The notes beneath the pieces are model-generated. The model worked only from the letters and a program-made list of their open reading frames with translations. It was not told the DNA's origin and ran no database searches. The position numbers and the translations under genes were made by a program. Positions 1 to 9,378 of a DNA stretch of 64,000 bases are shown here, in pieces (position 1 is the first letter of the stretch; every line of letters begins with the position of its first letter). The stretch covers positions 1,426,001 through 1,490,000 of the forward strand of contig NZ_CP142884.1 of the NCBI RefSeq assembly GCF_040760075.1, written 5' to 3'. Source of the DNA: Sphingobacterium sp. R2. GTDB lineage: Bacteria > Bacteroidota > Bacteroidia > Sphingobacteriales > Sphingobacteriaceae.

Positions 1-162
1 GCAGGAAATGAAAACCATTTATTAGAAGCAATTAAAAATGAAAGTGTTAGTGCAGCAGCGACAGCCAATTTATTTAATTTTATTGGTGATGGATTACCTA
101 ATGCTCGAAAACACATTGTCGAATTGGGCGAAAATTTAGCAAATTGGGATGTTAATAAGTGA
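1..162 (+). CDS. C-terminal end of a HisF-like protein (partial)
   Basis: An open frame enters from the left edge and ends at a TGA at 160-162, giving 53 residues. The piece AAATANLFNF followed by a short amphipathic tail resembles the last beta/alpha unit of HisF-type (beta/alpha)8 proteins. These include the WbuZ/WbpI proteins that work with a glutamine amidotransferase and WbpG-like enzyme to amidinate sugars in O-antigen clusters. Its position directly upstream of polysaccharide genes fits that role. The next gene starts inside it (14-bp overlap), so the two are translationally linked. The family call rests on a short tail and is tentative. Confidence 0.5.
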   Translation, partial: AGNENHLLEAIKNESVSAAATANLFNFIGDGLPNARKHIVELGENLANWDVNK

Positions 163-703
163 GATAGTAAAAAAAATTCGGTATTGTATCAACGCAGATC
201 GTATCGGTCCTGATATACCCTTTACACATTGGAAGCTTCACTTTGCAGCGACTATGAAAAAATTGTGTAAAAGCAAATTTGCATATTTTTCTAGTTCTGC
301 TCAGTTTAGGGCCGGAGCGTACGCTGTTGGCTGTTCGCAGATATCGATCGGCAACCGTGTTATTATTCGGCCAAATACGATGCTATTCGCTGAAACTATT
401 GTACCTATGAAACTTTCTATTGTCATAGAAGATGATGTTATGATAGGAAGTGGGGTGCATATTTATGTGAATAATCACAAATTTGATGATATAACTATTC
501 CTATAATTGATCAAGGTTATTACCCCGATCTTCCGGTTATATTAAAAAAAGGATGTTGGATTGGTGCGAATACAATAATTTTACCAGGTGTGACTATTGG
601 CGAGAATTCAGTTGTTGGTGCCGGTTCTGTTGTTACCAAATCCATTCCGAAAAATGTTGTAGCAGTTGGTAATCCAGCAAAGGTCTTAAAGAGTATTCTT
701 TAA
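149..703 (+). CDS. Hexapeptide-repeat O-acetyltransferase
   Basis: A 184-residue protein of the left-handed beta-helix acyltransferase family (WbbJ/CysE/xenobiotic acetyltransferase type). Hexapeptide repeats run from about residue 62 to 175, and the usual closing VGAGSVVTKSIPKNVVAVGNPAKV is visible in pieces there. His110 in NNHKF is the likely catalytic base. It probably transfers an acetyl group from acetyl-CoA to a sugar of the surface glycan in the cytoplasm. It overlaps the upstream HisF-like gene by 14 bp and lies 13 bp before the next gene, so it belongs to one operon. The exact sugar cannot be read from the sequence. Confidence 0.85.
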   Translation: MLISEIVKKIRYCINADRIGPDIPFTHWKLHFAATMKKLCKSKFAYFSSSAQFRAGAYAVGCSQISIGNRVIIRPNTMLFAETIVPMKLSIVIEDDVMIGSGVHIYVNNHKFDDITIPIIDQGYYPDLPVILKKGCWIGANTIILPGVTIGENSVVGAGSVVTKSIPKNVVAVGNPAKVLKSIL

Positions 704-716
704 CTAACGATTTTAT

Positions 717-1865
717 ATGAGGGTTATAATATTAGATCATGAGCCATTTCATGAGCGAAAAATTAATCATTATTTTATTGATGATTTTTTATCACAAGGA
801 TATGAGGTCGAATATTGGGCTCTGTGTGATATCTTACCTTACATGAAAGGAGCAAAGTTTCAATACCGCGGTAAACGGGATTTTGTAAACTATATTGTTT
901 CTATGAATGACCTCTTTGCTCGTTTAGAATTATTGGATCCGAATAGAGATTTATTGATTGTTGAAATTTGGTTTTTATTCAATACAAAAGATATCTTTAA
1001 AAAAATTGAAAGTGAAGGACTAAAATGGATCAAAATTGACTATTACCTTAATCCTACCAAATCATTAGAGCCCCCCTCTTCTTTAACGAGCAGATTTAAA
1101 GGAGTAGAGTTTAAAATGGTCTTTAATAAATTGATAAATTGGGTATTTATCCGTCTTTTAAAACATGACTATGCTGTGCCAAATATTTTTTATTTAACCG
1201 GTCAATCCTTTGAATATGCGCCTAAAGCACGTGAAGTGGTCGCTTTAGACTATTTTGATGTTGTCGAATATAATAAAAAGAAAAACCAATCTCCACCATT
1301 GGCATATTCCTACGTAGTTTTTTTGGATATAATGCTGCTCGATCATCCTGATATTGTTATGCTTGGAAAGAAGAATGTAATTTCTAGATCGGCATACTAC
1401 ATCAAGATGAACGAAGTGTTTGATAAAATTGAAAGGTGTACAGGCTTACCTGTTGTAATTGCAAGTCATCCGAAAGCAACCTATCGTGATGAATTTGGAA
1501 AAAGGTTGGTTATATCAAACAAAACAGCAGAACTTGTTATACATTCAGCTATGGTACTTACACATGGCAGTTTATCTATAAGTTATGCACTTTTATCAAA
1601 GAAGCCCATTTTATACCTGTACCTCGAAAGTTTCTTTATAAAAGATGAGTTTCTCAAATCAATTTACGAAGGAATGCTTCTAGGAAAAATCCATTTTGGA
1701 GCGGAAGTAATCTCTGAGAATTTTGACTGTTCATTCTTAAATTTAGAGGTTAATGTTGAAAGATATAATGATTATCTTTCTAAATATTTTTGCAAAAAAA
1801 ATCATGGTATAGGTAATTTTAATATTGTTAAGAACGGCATTTTAAAATTGATGAATGAGGATTAA
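717..1865 (+). CDS. GT-B-like surface carbohydrate biosynthesis protein
   Basis: A 382-residue protein with no transmembrane segment or signal peptide. I do not recognise a named family with certainty. An HP dipeptide (ASHPK, about residues 249-253) followed some 30 residues later by THGSLSISYALL (about 282-293) resembles the HP and serine motifs of bacterial sialyl/polysialyltransferases and of CDP-glycerol transferases, all GT-B enzymes that bind CMP- or CDP-activated donors. Its place between an acetyltransferase and a flippase supports a glycosyltransferase role. It overlaps the wzx gene by 11 bp. The glycosyltransferase assignment is inference. Confidence 0.55.
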   Translation: MRVIILDHEPFHERKINHYFIDDFLSQGYEVEYWALCDILPYMKGAKFQYRGKRDFVNYIVSMNDLFARLELLDPNRDLLIVEIWFLFNTKDIFKKIESEGLKWIKIDYYLNPTKSLEPPSSLTSRFKGVEFKMVFNKLINWVFIRLLKHDYAVPNIFYLTGQSFEYAPKAREVVALDYFDVVEYNKKKNQSPPLAYSYVVFLDIMLLDHPDIVMLGKKNVISRSAYYIKMNEVFDKIERCTGLPVVIASHPKATYRDEFGKRLVISNKTAELVIHSAMVLTHGSLSISYALLSKKPILYLYLESFFIKDEFLKSIYEGMLLGKIHFGAEVISENFDCSFLNLEVNVERYNDYLSKYFCKKNHGIGNFNIVKNGILKLMNED

Positions 1866-3141
1866 TAAGATTTTTAAAAGCGGTTTGTTAAAGTCCAGCT
1901 TGATCTATACGTTTTGTGACGCTATAAATAAAGCCGTACCATTTTTAATATTACCAATATTAAGTTATTATTTGGCACCTAGCGATTATGGTATTATAGC
2001 AAATTTTAATGTTTTGCTAGCTATAGTTACCATTTTCATAATGATAGGCGTTGATGGCGCTATAGGAGTGAATTATTATAAGCTTAGGAAGGAAGATTTA
2101 GCTCGCTATATATTTAATGCTTGTCTACTTACAGTGATCATGACGCTATTCATGTTAGTGCTTTCTTTTTTATTTTATCCTATAATTTATGATTTTGTAA
2201 AAGTACCTATACATTATATTATTTTATTGGTATTTATGTCTTTCTGTGCTGCGACGACCTCAATTAACCTTTCTTTATGGCGTTTGGAAGAAAAGGCTCT
2301 TAATTTTGGTATCTACGAAATTTCGCAGACATTTGTAAACATCGGAATATCACTATTACTTGTAATATCGTATAATTGGGGGTGGGTTGGAAGAGTGAAC
2401 GGTATGTCGATTGCTGTGATATCTTTCGGTTTATTTAGTATACTATTACTGTATCGCAGAGGCTATCTACAAATTAATGTTGATAAAAAATATCTCAAAG
2501 ATATCTTATATTTTGGGCTACCTTTAATTCCCCATGCCCTAAGTTTTTGGATAAGGTCTGGAATTGACCGTATCTTTATCACTAAATTTATCGATGAGAG
2601 TGCTACGGGACTCTATGCAACAGGATTTCAATTTGGAACACTTGTTTCCTTTTTGACATTGTCTTTCAATAATGCCTTTACACCCTATTTGTATAAAAGT
2701 TTAAGTGCTGATAATCCAGAGGAATTGAACCAGAATAAAATTAAATTGGTCAGAATTACATACTTTGGGATTGGTATTTTAATGATAACATGTCTGTTTT
2801 TTACACTTTTTTCAAATTTTATACTGACACATTTTTTTTCAGAAAAGTATATACAAGCTAAAGAGTTTATATTTTGGGCCATATTGTCGCAGACATTTCA
2901 AGGGATGTATTTACTTTTTGTGAATTATATATTCTTCGCAAAGCAAACAAAAGTATTAGCCTCAATCACTTTTTTTTGTGCTTGTATGCAATTGGTATTA
3001 AGTTATTTGGCAATCAAAACTTACGGTCCATTAGGGGGAGCTTATTCGACGGTTATTATTAGTTTTATGAATTTTATTATGGTTGCATTCTTTAGTAATA
3101 AGGTATACCATATGCCTTGGTTAAGGTTTTTAAAAAGATAA
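1855..3141 (+). CDS. Wzx-type oligosaccharide flippase (cluster A)
   Basis: A 428-residue, highly hydrophobic protein with about 12 predicted membrane segments, typical of the PST/MOP polysaccharide transporter family. The start region, with LLKSSLIYTFCDAINKAVPF and then LLAPSDYG-like text (YLAPSDYGI, about residues 40-48), is characteristic. It should flip the undecaprenyl-linked repeat unit across the inner membrane for polymerisation. The gene overlaps the preceding one by 11 bp and is followed 17 bp later by a glycosyltransferase. The small ORFs within it are shadows. Confidence 0.9.
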   Translation: MRINKIFKSGLLKSSLIYTFCDAINKAVPFLILPILSYYLAPSDYGIIANFNVLLAIVTIFIMIGVDGAIGVNYYKLRKEDLARYIFNACLLTVIMTLFMLVLSFLFYPIIYDFVKVPIHYIILLVFMSFCAATTSINLSLWRLEEKALNFGIYEISQTFVNIGISLLLVISYNWGWVGRVNGMSIAVISFGLFSILLLYRRGYLQINVDKKYLKDILYFGLPLIPHALSFWIRSGIDRIFITKFIDESATGLYATGFQFGTLVSFLTLSFNNAFTPYLYKSLSADNPEELNQNKIKLVRITYFGIGILMITCLFFTLFSNFILTHFFSEKYIQAKEFIFWAILSQTFQGMYLLFVNYIFFAKQTKVLASITFFCACMQLVLSYLAIKTYGPLGGAYSTVIISFMNFIMVAFFSNKVYHMPWLRFLKR

Positions 3142-3158
3142 AATGTAAAAGCTAAAAA

Positions 3159-4235
3159 ATGAATATCATTTTATTAAGTAGTAATATTACAAACGCCGGC
3201 GGAACGGAAAGGATAGGCATAGGATTGGCAAATGAATTGATTAATTCGGGGGCCTCTAGTGTAACTATTATTAGTTTTTTCGGCTCCAATACGCCTTTTT
3301 TTGAAGTAGATAAAAGGATACGTATAGTAACGTTATTTCAGCGCGAAGTGTCCCTTTTTATTCTTTTTCCAAAACTCATATTGAAATTGAGGCGGATTTT
3401 TAAAAGTTGTCCAGAAAGATCTATTATACTTAGTATTGGTGCATTGTTGTGTCCTTTTTCTATAGTTGCCAACGTTGGATTATCGCACCTTAATGTCGTT
3501 TGGGAACATTTTAATGTTTCATTAATTTTTAAAAGTTCCAAAGAACGTTTTGCACGCTATATGGCAAGTAAGTATGCAGATGCTATCGTTACTTTGACGT
3601 GTAAAGATAAGGAGATGTATTTGGCAAACTTTGCCTGCAAACCAAAAGTAAGTGCTATACCGAATTTCCTTACATTTGACATTACATCTAACTTTCATTT
3701 AAATTCTAATAAGGTTGCTTTAGCTGTAGGGCGATTGACAGAGCAAAAGGCGTTCGATCGCTTGATAAAAATATGGTCTAAACTGCCTGCTCATCTGCAG
3801 GATTGGAGGCTCGATATTGTCGGTGATGGCGAGGACGAAGCAGTTCTAAAAGGACTAATCGCTGATCTTAAGCTAAAAAATGTTCATTTAATAAAAACGA
3901 CTTCTACTATTGAAGATCATTATGAGCGAGCGTCTATCTATTTGATGACATCGCGTTGGGAGGGATTGCCAATGGTCTTGATTGAGGCTCAGTCTTACGG
4001 TCTTCCCATTATTAGTTACGACTGCCTTACGGGGCCTCGTGACGTTGTTCGTAATGGAAGTAATGGTTATCTAATTCCAGATGACAATGAAGAAGAGTTC
4101 GTCTCCAAACTTATACATACGATCGAAGATGATGGGGTTAGGGAAAAATTTTCAATAACTGCAAAAAAAGACAGTAAGCGATTTAATAAGATCGCTGTTA
4201 TGGAGTCATGGTTTAAACTATTTAAAAGTATCTAA
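3159..4235 (+). CDS. Glycosyltransferase family 4
   Basis: A 358-residue GT-B retaining glycosyltransferase. The N-terminal NAGGTERIG (about residues 12-20) is the usual acceptor-domain glycine loop. The C-terminal domain has AVGRLTEQKAFDRLI and the E-x7-E donor motif SRWEGLPMVLIEAQSYG (about 264-281). The enzyme should add one sugar from a nucleotide donor to the lipid-linked repeat unit at the cytoplasmic face. It lies 17 bp after wzx and 10 bp before the polymerase gene, in the same operon. The donor and linkage cannot be deduced. Confidence 0.9.
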   Translation: MNIILLSSNITNAGGTERIGIGLANELINSGASSVTIISFFGSNTPFFEVDKRIRIVTLFQREVSLFILFPKLILKLRRIFKSCPERSIILSIGALLCPFSIVANVGLSHLNVVWEHFNVSLIFKSSKERFARYMASKYADAIVTLTCKDKEMYLANFACKPKVSAIPNFLTFDITSNFHLNSNKVALAVGRLTEQKAFDRLIKIWSKLPAHLQDWRLDIVGDGEDEAVLKGLIADLKLKNVHLIKTTSTIEDHYERASIYLMTSRWEGLPMVLIEAQSYGLPIISYDCLTGPRDVVRNGSNGYLIPDDNEEEFVSKLIHTIEDDGVREKFSITAKKDSKRFNKIAVMESWFKLFKSI

Positions 4236-4245
4236 TGTTTCAATT

Positions 4246-5337
4246 ATGATCTGGTACTGGTTAATATTTTCGATTGTTTTGTTCTTTTGTGTAATTGACA
4301 TTTTTAAAATATCAATTAGAACCTTTTATAAAAAAACTTTACTAAGTGGTTTAATCATTCTTTTGGGCCTGTTTGCTGGCTTACGGTTTGAATGCGACAA
4401 TGATTATTTGGAGTATGTTCGAATTTATAGCCAAGCTCCTGCACTTGGAGAATTTTTTGCAGGAGGCTATAATTTAACCGATGTATATGGGGAGCCTTTT
4501 TTTGTTATCACAAATATTCTTTTTAAGACTATAAAAGCGCCAGATTATATTTTTCTTTCTTTCATTTCTTTTTTAAACCTTTTCTTTCTTTACAAAGTTA
4601 TTGTAGGATTTTCTAAATATTGGTTTCTTTCTCTCTTTCTTTATGTCGCGCTGATGTATCTCGGCGGCGGTTTTACCCAGATCAGGTTTGGCGTTGCAAC
4701 CACTTTGGTTTGGTATGGAATATTCCAATATTTTAAAGGACGGTTCAAATTGTCGATAGTAATATTAATATGTGCCACAATGTTTCATATTAGTGCAGCT
4801 TCGGCAGCCATTATTTATTTCGCAAATCGTTTTTTAAAACTCAATTTGAAGATTATCCTTTGTATTTTAACAGTTTCTATAGCAATTACCTTGTTTTCAT
4901 TCAGTGATTTTTTTGTTCGATTTATTGGTGTATTTTTTGGCGATAGTCGATACGAAAATTATTTTTTATTAGAAAACTATACTGAAAAGGCGAGCAGCTT
5001 TTCCATCTATTTTTATAGTTTTAATCTCTTGATCTATTGGTTGTTCAGAAAGCAAATGATAAGAAATTCTAGTAAAGATTTATTTTTATTTTTTTTTAAA
5101 ATTGGCATAACTGCAGTTTTTTTTGGTGCAATTTTTAATCAAATGGCTATCTTAGCGCGATTCGGACTAATTTTGCAGTTTGTATTTATTTTTATCCTCC
5201 CCTATACATTTGGTATAAAGCCCATGAGAATAATCATGCTAGTTTTTTTGATATTGTATGGAGCGTTTAGATTTAATCAATATTTAGGAGAAGAGTCATT
5301 TATTCAAGAATACCAGAGTGTGATATTCAATAAATAA
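4246..5337 (+). CDS. EpsG-family polysaccharide polymerase (Wzy)
   Basis: A 363-residue integral membrane protein with about ten hydrophobic segments. The sequence GLFAGLRFECDNDYLEY (about residues 42-58) is the hallmark of the EpsG family, in which an Arg and Asp/Tyr cluster follows the second membrane helix. It should polymerise repeat units at the periplasmic face. It sits four bases before the next glycosyltransferase gene. The codons are strongly A/T-biased, as usual for wzy genes. Its presence with the adjacent wzx shows that this cluster encodes a complete Wzx/Wzy-type glycan separate from the one further right. Confidence 0.88.
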   Translation: MIWYWLIFSIVLFFCVIDIFKISIRTFYKKTLLSGLIILLGLFAGLRFECDNDYLEYVRIYSQAPALGEFFAGGYNLTDVYGEPFFVITNILFKTIKAPDYIFLSFISFLNLFFLYKVIVGFSKYWFLSLFLYVALMYLGGGFTQIRFGVATTLVWYGIFQYFKGRFKLSIVILICATMFHISAASAAIIYFANRFLKLNLKIILCILTVSIAITLFSFSDFFVRFIGVFFGDSRYENYFLLENYTEKASSFSIYFYSFNLLIYWLFRKQMIRNSSKDLFLFFFKIGITAVFFGAIFNQMAILARFGLILQFVFIFILPYTFGIKPMRIIMLVFLILYGAFRFNQYLGEESFIQEYQSVIFNK

Positions 5338-5341
5338 TATA

Positions 5342-6391
5342 ATGAAGATTTCAGTCATATTACCCGCTCTCAGTAATAAAGGTCCAATTTTAGTTGCTAA
5401 AGATATCATTTCAAATTTATCGGGAATTAATTCAGATGCTACATTTTATGTCTTTTATTTTGACGAAATTGCAGAGCCAATCGAATTCGCTTGTCCAGCT
5501 TATTGGATTAAAGAGCATGACCATATAAATAAGCTTTATTCGAGTGATATAGTCCATTCGCATGGTATACGCCCTGATTTTTTTATTTTTAAGAATAGAA
5601 AGAAATTTAAGGGCAAATGCATTTCCACTTTACATGGTCTAATTTCGAAGGAGTATAGCTTGCAATTTACTACCTTGGGAGCCAGATTAATTGAATTTGC
5701 TTGGATAAGCATTTTGCGACGACATGATCACATCGTTGTGTTAACAGAAGTAATGAAAACACACTATTTGTCGTATTTTGACTTGGAAAAGCTTCATGTC
5801 ATTAACAATGGAAGGAATCTTTCCTCAAAAATGATCGATCAACAGGATATTGATCTATTTGTTGACTTGAAAAAAAAATATAAAGTCCTGGGCGTTGCTT
5901 GTGTATTAACAAAAAGAAAAGGGATCCATCAGGTAATACAGGCTCTTCCAATGCTTTCGGACTATGCATTTGTTGTCATAGGTGATGGGGAAGAACGCAC
6001 ATCTCTGGAAAAACAGGCTGAATCATTGGGTGTAAAAGATCGATGTATATTTTTAGGTAATCGTGCTGAAGCAAATCGTTACAATAAGTTTTTTGATTAC
6101 TATATCTTTCCATCTTATATGGAAGGATTGCCATTGGCTCTTCTTGAGGCAGCTGGAGCCGGGAAAGCGATCATATGTTCAGATATCAATATTCATAGAG
6201 AGATTTTTAGCGAGGAGGAGGCGTCTTTCTTTGCATTAGATAATGTCAATGATCTCCTGCGGGCAGTACTGAAAGCTAATCTTTACAAAACACAATTTGA
6301 ACAGAAGGTTATTGAAGTATATAGGGCAAAGTTCACTGCGGACATTATGGCAAATTCGTATAATGATTTTTATAAAAGCTTATTAAAATAA
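5342..6391 (+). CDS. Glycosyltransferase family 4
   Basis: A 349-residue GT-B glycosyltransferase. The N-terminal half contains DIVHSHGIRPDFF (about residues 70-82). The C-terminal half contains CVLTKRKGIHQVI, VVIGDGEE and the E-x7-E motif PSYMEGLPLALLEAAGAG (about 258-275). It should extend the undecaprenyl-linked oligosaccharide in the cytoplasm. It starts 4 bp after the polymerase gene, which indicates translational coupling. The specific sugar is unknown. Confidence 0.9.
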   Translation: MKISVILPALSNKGPILVAKDIISNLSGINSDATFYVFYFDEIAEPIEFACPAYWIKEHDHINKLYSSDIVHSHGIRPDFFIFKNRKKFKGKCISTLHGLISKEYSLQFTTLGARLIEFAWISILRRHDHIVVLTEVMKTHYLSYFDLEKLHVINNGRNLSSKMIDQQDIDLFVDLKKKYKVLGVACVLTKRKGIHQVIQALPMLSDYAFVVIGDGEERTSLEKQAESLGVKDRCIFLGNRAEANRYNKFFDYYIFPSYMEGLPLALLEAAGAGKAIICSDINIHREIFSEEEASFFALDNVNDLLRAVLKANLYKTQFEQKVIEVYRAKFTADIMANSYNDFYKSLLK

Positions 6392-6425
6392 GATTAAGGA
6401 TTAAGTCTATTGCTTCGATATTAAG

Positions 6426-7301
6426 ATGAATCGAAAAAGATTATTAAGAGAAAAAAGTATGAAGATGAGATTTTCGGTATTAATGTCGGTATATTTTAAA
6501 GAAAGTGCTGATAATTTAGACCAAGCTTTACAGAGTTTAATAAACCAAAGTTTAAAACCTGACGAAATAGTACTTGTAAAAGATGGTGTTCTCACCACAG
6601 ATTTGGAAAAGGTGATCGAAAGGTTTGTCAAGCTTAACACTTCAGTTGTTGTTAACGTAATCTCAATTGCACAAAATAGGGGGCTTGGTAATGCATTGTT
6701 TGTAGGATTAAATGCCTGTACTCATGATTATGTAGCAAGGATGGACTCAGACGACATTTCAGATTTTTATAGATTCGAAAAGCAGATCGAGTTTTTGAAA
6801 GAACATCCTCATGTGGACGTTGTAGGCTGCAATCTGAGCGAATTTGATCGGGAAATAGGAGACTCCATGCTCAAAAAAGTATGTCCTGAATCACATGAAG
6901 ATATTATTAGGCGTATCCGCTTGCGCAGTCCCCTCAACCATCCTACGATAATGTTTAACAGAAAGAAGGTTTTAGCCGCAGGAGGATATGATAGTGAAAC
7001 GTTAATGTTCGAGGATTATGCACTTTTTTTAAGATTATGGAAGTCTGGCTTGATTTTTCATAATATTCCTGAAATTCTTTATTATATGCGTGTGGATAGT
7101 AATTTAAATTCTATTCGACGAAGAAGGGGTAGTGCATATCTATTGAATGAGATAAACTTTCTTAAATATGCTTATAAAATTGGTGCTTTTACAAAAAGAG
7201 ATCAGTTAAAATATGGTATTTTGAGATTTCCTATCCGTTTAATGCCTATTCGAGTGGTATTCTTAATTTATAAATATCTATTACGAAAAAAAAAGGTGTA
7301 A
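6426..7301 (+). CDS. Glycosyltransferase family 2
   Basis: A 291-residue GT-A inverting glycosyltransferase. FSVLMSVYFKES near the N-terminus, DEIVLVKDG, and the DXD-type metal/nucleotide motif RMDSDDIS (about residues 103-110) define family 2. ED (FEDYALFLRL, about 197-206) supplies the likely catalytic base. The true start may be the in-frame ATG at 6459, which follows an A/G-rich stretch and gives the usual N-terminus for this family; the upstream ATG adds 11 basic residues. It is the last gene of the upstream transcription unit, followed by a 257-bp gap with an inverted repeat and a promoter. Confidence 0.88.
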   Translation: MNRKRLLREKSMKMRFSVLMSVYFKESADNLDQALQSLINQSLKPDEIVLVKDGVLTTDLEKVIERFVKLNTSVVVNVISIAQNRGLGNALFVGLNACTHDYVARMDSDDISDFYRFEKQIEFLKEHPHVDVVGCNLSEFDREIGDSMLKKVCPESHEDIIRRIRLRSPLNHPTIMFNRKKVLAAGGYDSETLMFEDYALFLRLWKSGLIFHNIPEILYYMRVDSNLNSIRRRRGSAYLLNEINFLKYAYKIGAFTKRDQLKYGILRFPIRLMPIRVVFLIYKYLLRKKKV

Positions 7302-7434
7302 AACCTCTTCTCCCGATCAGACTCCTTTACAAAAAAAAATTCAAAGATTATTTAGCGAATTTTGATCAATTTAGTGTATTTATAGCGTCATAGCGTAACT
7401 TTTATAGAGATTATCGAAAATTGTTAATTATTGG

Positions 7435-7486
7435 CATCTTATTCGCTACATATTAATAATATTTTTTTTTGTAGCGAATTAAGATG
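7435..7486. repeat. Near-perfect inverted repeat (16-bp arms)
   Basis: The left arm 7435-7450 (CATCTTATTCGCTACA) is the reverse complement of the right arm 7470-7486 apart from one extra T, and they are separated by a 19-nt AT-rich spacer. No T-run follows the right arm, so it is not a classical intrinsic terminator. It lies between the end of the glycosyltransferase operon and the promoter of the WecA-like gene. It could terminate by another route, protect the 3' end of the upstream mRNA, or bind a regulator. Confidence 0.75.
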
Positions 7487-7518
7487 TTTATCCGTCTTTA
7501 AATAAAAATTAAAATTAT

Positions 7519-7526
7519 TATATTTG
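7519..7526 (+). promoter_or_regulatory. Bacteroidota -7 box of the wecA-like gene
   Basis: TATATTTG matches the TAnnTTTG consensus of the primary Bacteroidota sigma factor, 33 nt upstream of the ATG at 7559. I see no convincing -33 TTTG at the expected distance, so the promoter may be moderate. Confidence 0.55.
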
Positions 7527-7558
7527 CACAGCTTTATGTGACTCACTAATTATATTTT

Positions 7559-8680
7559 ATGACTTATATTTTTACGCTGATAATCCTTTTTTTGCTAGAG
7601 TTAGTATATCTGAGGATTGCTAATAAGTTTAATATTATTGATAAACCCAACGAACGTTCTTCGCACACGAAGATCACCATACGCGGCGGAGGTATTATTT
7701 TTTATGCCGCCTCGATTATATATTTTATTTCTTCCGGTTACCAATATCCTTGGTTTTTTTTAGGCTTAACGCTATTAACCTATATCTCTTTCCTAGACGA
7801 TATCAGGGGTGTACATCCAAATTGGCGTCTAGCAGTACATTTTACATCTGTTTTGTTAATGGTATATGAGTTTGGTGTCTTTAACTATCCTTGGTATTAT
7901 TTGGTATTGGCTTTTGTCTTTACGATAGGTGTAATCAATGCCTACAATTTTATGGATGGGATAAACGGTATGACTGCTTTCTGCACTTTGGTGATGGGAG
8001 GGCTTTTAACATACGTAAATACCAAGATCAACTTTATCGAGCAGGACTTCCTTATCTATACGCTATTGGGAGTTGTTGTTTTTGGATTCTTCAATTTCCG
8101 CAAAAAGGCAGCGTGCTTTGCAGGTGATGTCGGCCCGGCTGTATTATCTTTTATGTTATTATTTGCATTGGGCAAATTGATTATGAAAACCGGAGATTTT
8201 ACCTATATCCTTTTTCTAGCCGTTTATGGTATAGAAATAGGTTGGTCTGTAGCGCGCCGCGTTTATCAAGGTTACCATATTTTTGAGCCACACCGTACGT
8301 TTTTGTTGCACATGCTAAGCAATGAAGTGGGACATAGTAGTTTAAAAGTTTCTGTTGGATACGGCTTAGTCCAATTGGCTCTTGGTGCTGCTGTGATCTA
8401 TATTGTACAGTTTGGTGCCTCCATTCAGTGGGCATTCGCTATTACGATACTTGGTGGACTCAGTGCCTTTTATCTTACCTGGAAGCAACATATTTTTAAT
8501 AACTATTATATCAAAGGGGAGGAGCGCTATGCCATTCGTCACCGTCGATTAAAGCAGCTTAAAGCGCATAGAAGAAGGAAAAAAGCTCTTGTGCCCAAGG
8601 TTAAGTTGGCACCAGAAGCAAAAGTTATTGAAATGCCGCAAAAAGAGGTTGCAGGTACCTTAATGCAACGTGGCGTGTGA
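7559..8680 (+). CDS. WecA/MraY-family undecaprenyl-phosphate sugar-1-phosphate transferase
   Basis: A 373-residue polytopic membrane protein of glycosyltransferase family 4 in the MraY/WecA sense (PF00953). It shows KPNERSSHTKITIRGGG at the first cytoplasmic loop, FLDDIRG (about residues 78-84), NAYNFMDGINGMTA (about 126-139) and CFAGDVGPA (about 187-195), which are the Mg2+- and substrate-binding loops, plus HRTF at the C-terminal loop. It should transfer a HexNAc-1-phosphate to undecaprenyl phosphate and so start glycan assembly. The last 40 residues form a basic cytoplasmic tail. It has its own promoter, so it may serve cluster A and possibly other glycans. Confidence 0.9.
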   Translation: MTYIFTLIILFLLELVYLRIANKFNIIDKPNERSSHTKITIRGGGIIFYAASIIYFISSGYQYPWFFLGLTLLTYISFLDDIRGVHPNWRLAVHFTSVLLMVYEFGVFNYPWYYLVLAFVFTIGVINAYNFMDGINGMTAFCTLVMGGLLTYVNTKINFIEQDFLIYTLLGVVVFGFFNFRKKAACFAGDVGPAVLSFMLLFALGKLIMKTGDFTYILFLAVYGIEIGWSVARRVYQGYHIFEPHRTFLLHMLSNEVGHSSLKVSVGYGLVQLALGAAVIYIVQFGASIQWAFAITILGGLSAFYLTWKQHIFNNYYIKGEERYAIRHRRLKQLKAHRRRKKALVPKVKLAPEAKVIEMPQKEVAGTLMQRGV

Positions 8681-8748
8681 TTTAGCACGCGGAGTTTGGG
8701 TAGAATTAAAAAAGTAGTAATTTTACCTCAACTTTAGAAGAGGGGACT

Positions 8749-9270
8749 ATGCAATCAGGATTAAGTTTTACCGCAATAGATTTCGAAACAGCCACAGCGA
8801 ATCAGAACTCGGCTTGCGCCGTTGGGCTGGTCGTTGTTGAGCAGGGAATTATTGTGGATGAATTTTATTCTTTAATACAGCCTCCTCAAAATCAATACAT
8901 GTGGCAGACTACGCGTGTGCATGGTATCCGACCTAAGGACACCGCACAAGCACCTACTTTTAAAGAGATCTTTCCACGTATTTATCCGCTTATTAATAAT
9001 CGCATTATGGTCGCGCATAATGAGCTGTTTGATCGCGGAGTGCTTCGCAAAACCATGAATTATTACAACTTACCTTACGACCAACTTGGTTTGCAGGAAA
9101 AATGGGAATGTACCTTTAAAATTTACCAAGGCAAAGGATTTAAGCCCGCTCGTTTAAACGCCTGCTGTGAAGTGCTTGGTATTGAACTCAACCACCATGA
9201 GGCACTTTCTGATGCGCGAGCTTGTGCGCACTTGTATATTCGGCATCATGAGATCGGAATGGTACTATAA
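8749..9270 (+). CDS. DnaQ-like 3'-5' exonuclease
   Basis: A 173-residue DEDDh exonuclease. The Exo I motif is AIDFETA (Asp11, Glu13), Exo II is in AHNELFDRGVL (about residues 98-108), and Exo III is HHEALSDARACA (about 153-164) with the His and Asp pair. Proteins of this size are the stand-alone epsilon-like exonucleases common in Bacteroidota, thought to act in DNA proofreading or repair. It is unrelated to the polysaccharide genes around it. It begins 68 bp after the WecA-like gene and may be co-transcribed. Confidence 0.85.
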   Translation: MQSGLSFTAIDFETATANQNSACAVGLVVVEQGIIVDEFYSLIQPPQNQYMWQTTRVHGIRPKDTAQAPTFKEIFPRIYPLINNRIMVAHNELFDRGVLRKTMNYYNLPYDQLGLQEKWECTFKIYQGKGFKPARLNACCEVLGIELNHHEALSDARACAHLYIRHHEIGMVL

Positions 9271-9323
9271 ATAAACGATAATTATTGAACCAAATATCCC
9301 TCTGTTTGTTATTAGATATATCT

Positions 9324-9331
9324 TATCTTTG
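9324..9331 (+). promoter_or_regulatory. Putative -7 box before the tandem cytidylyltransferases
   Basis: TATCTTTG matches TAnnTTTG. A TTTG lies upstream at 9305-9308 with a 15-nt spacer, shorter than the usual 17-23. It is 47 nt before the likely ATG at 9379. Confidence 0.45.
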
Positions 9332-9378
9332 ATAGATGAATACAATAAATTTTCTATTCCATTAAAATCAATGTGACT

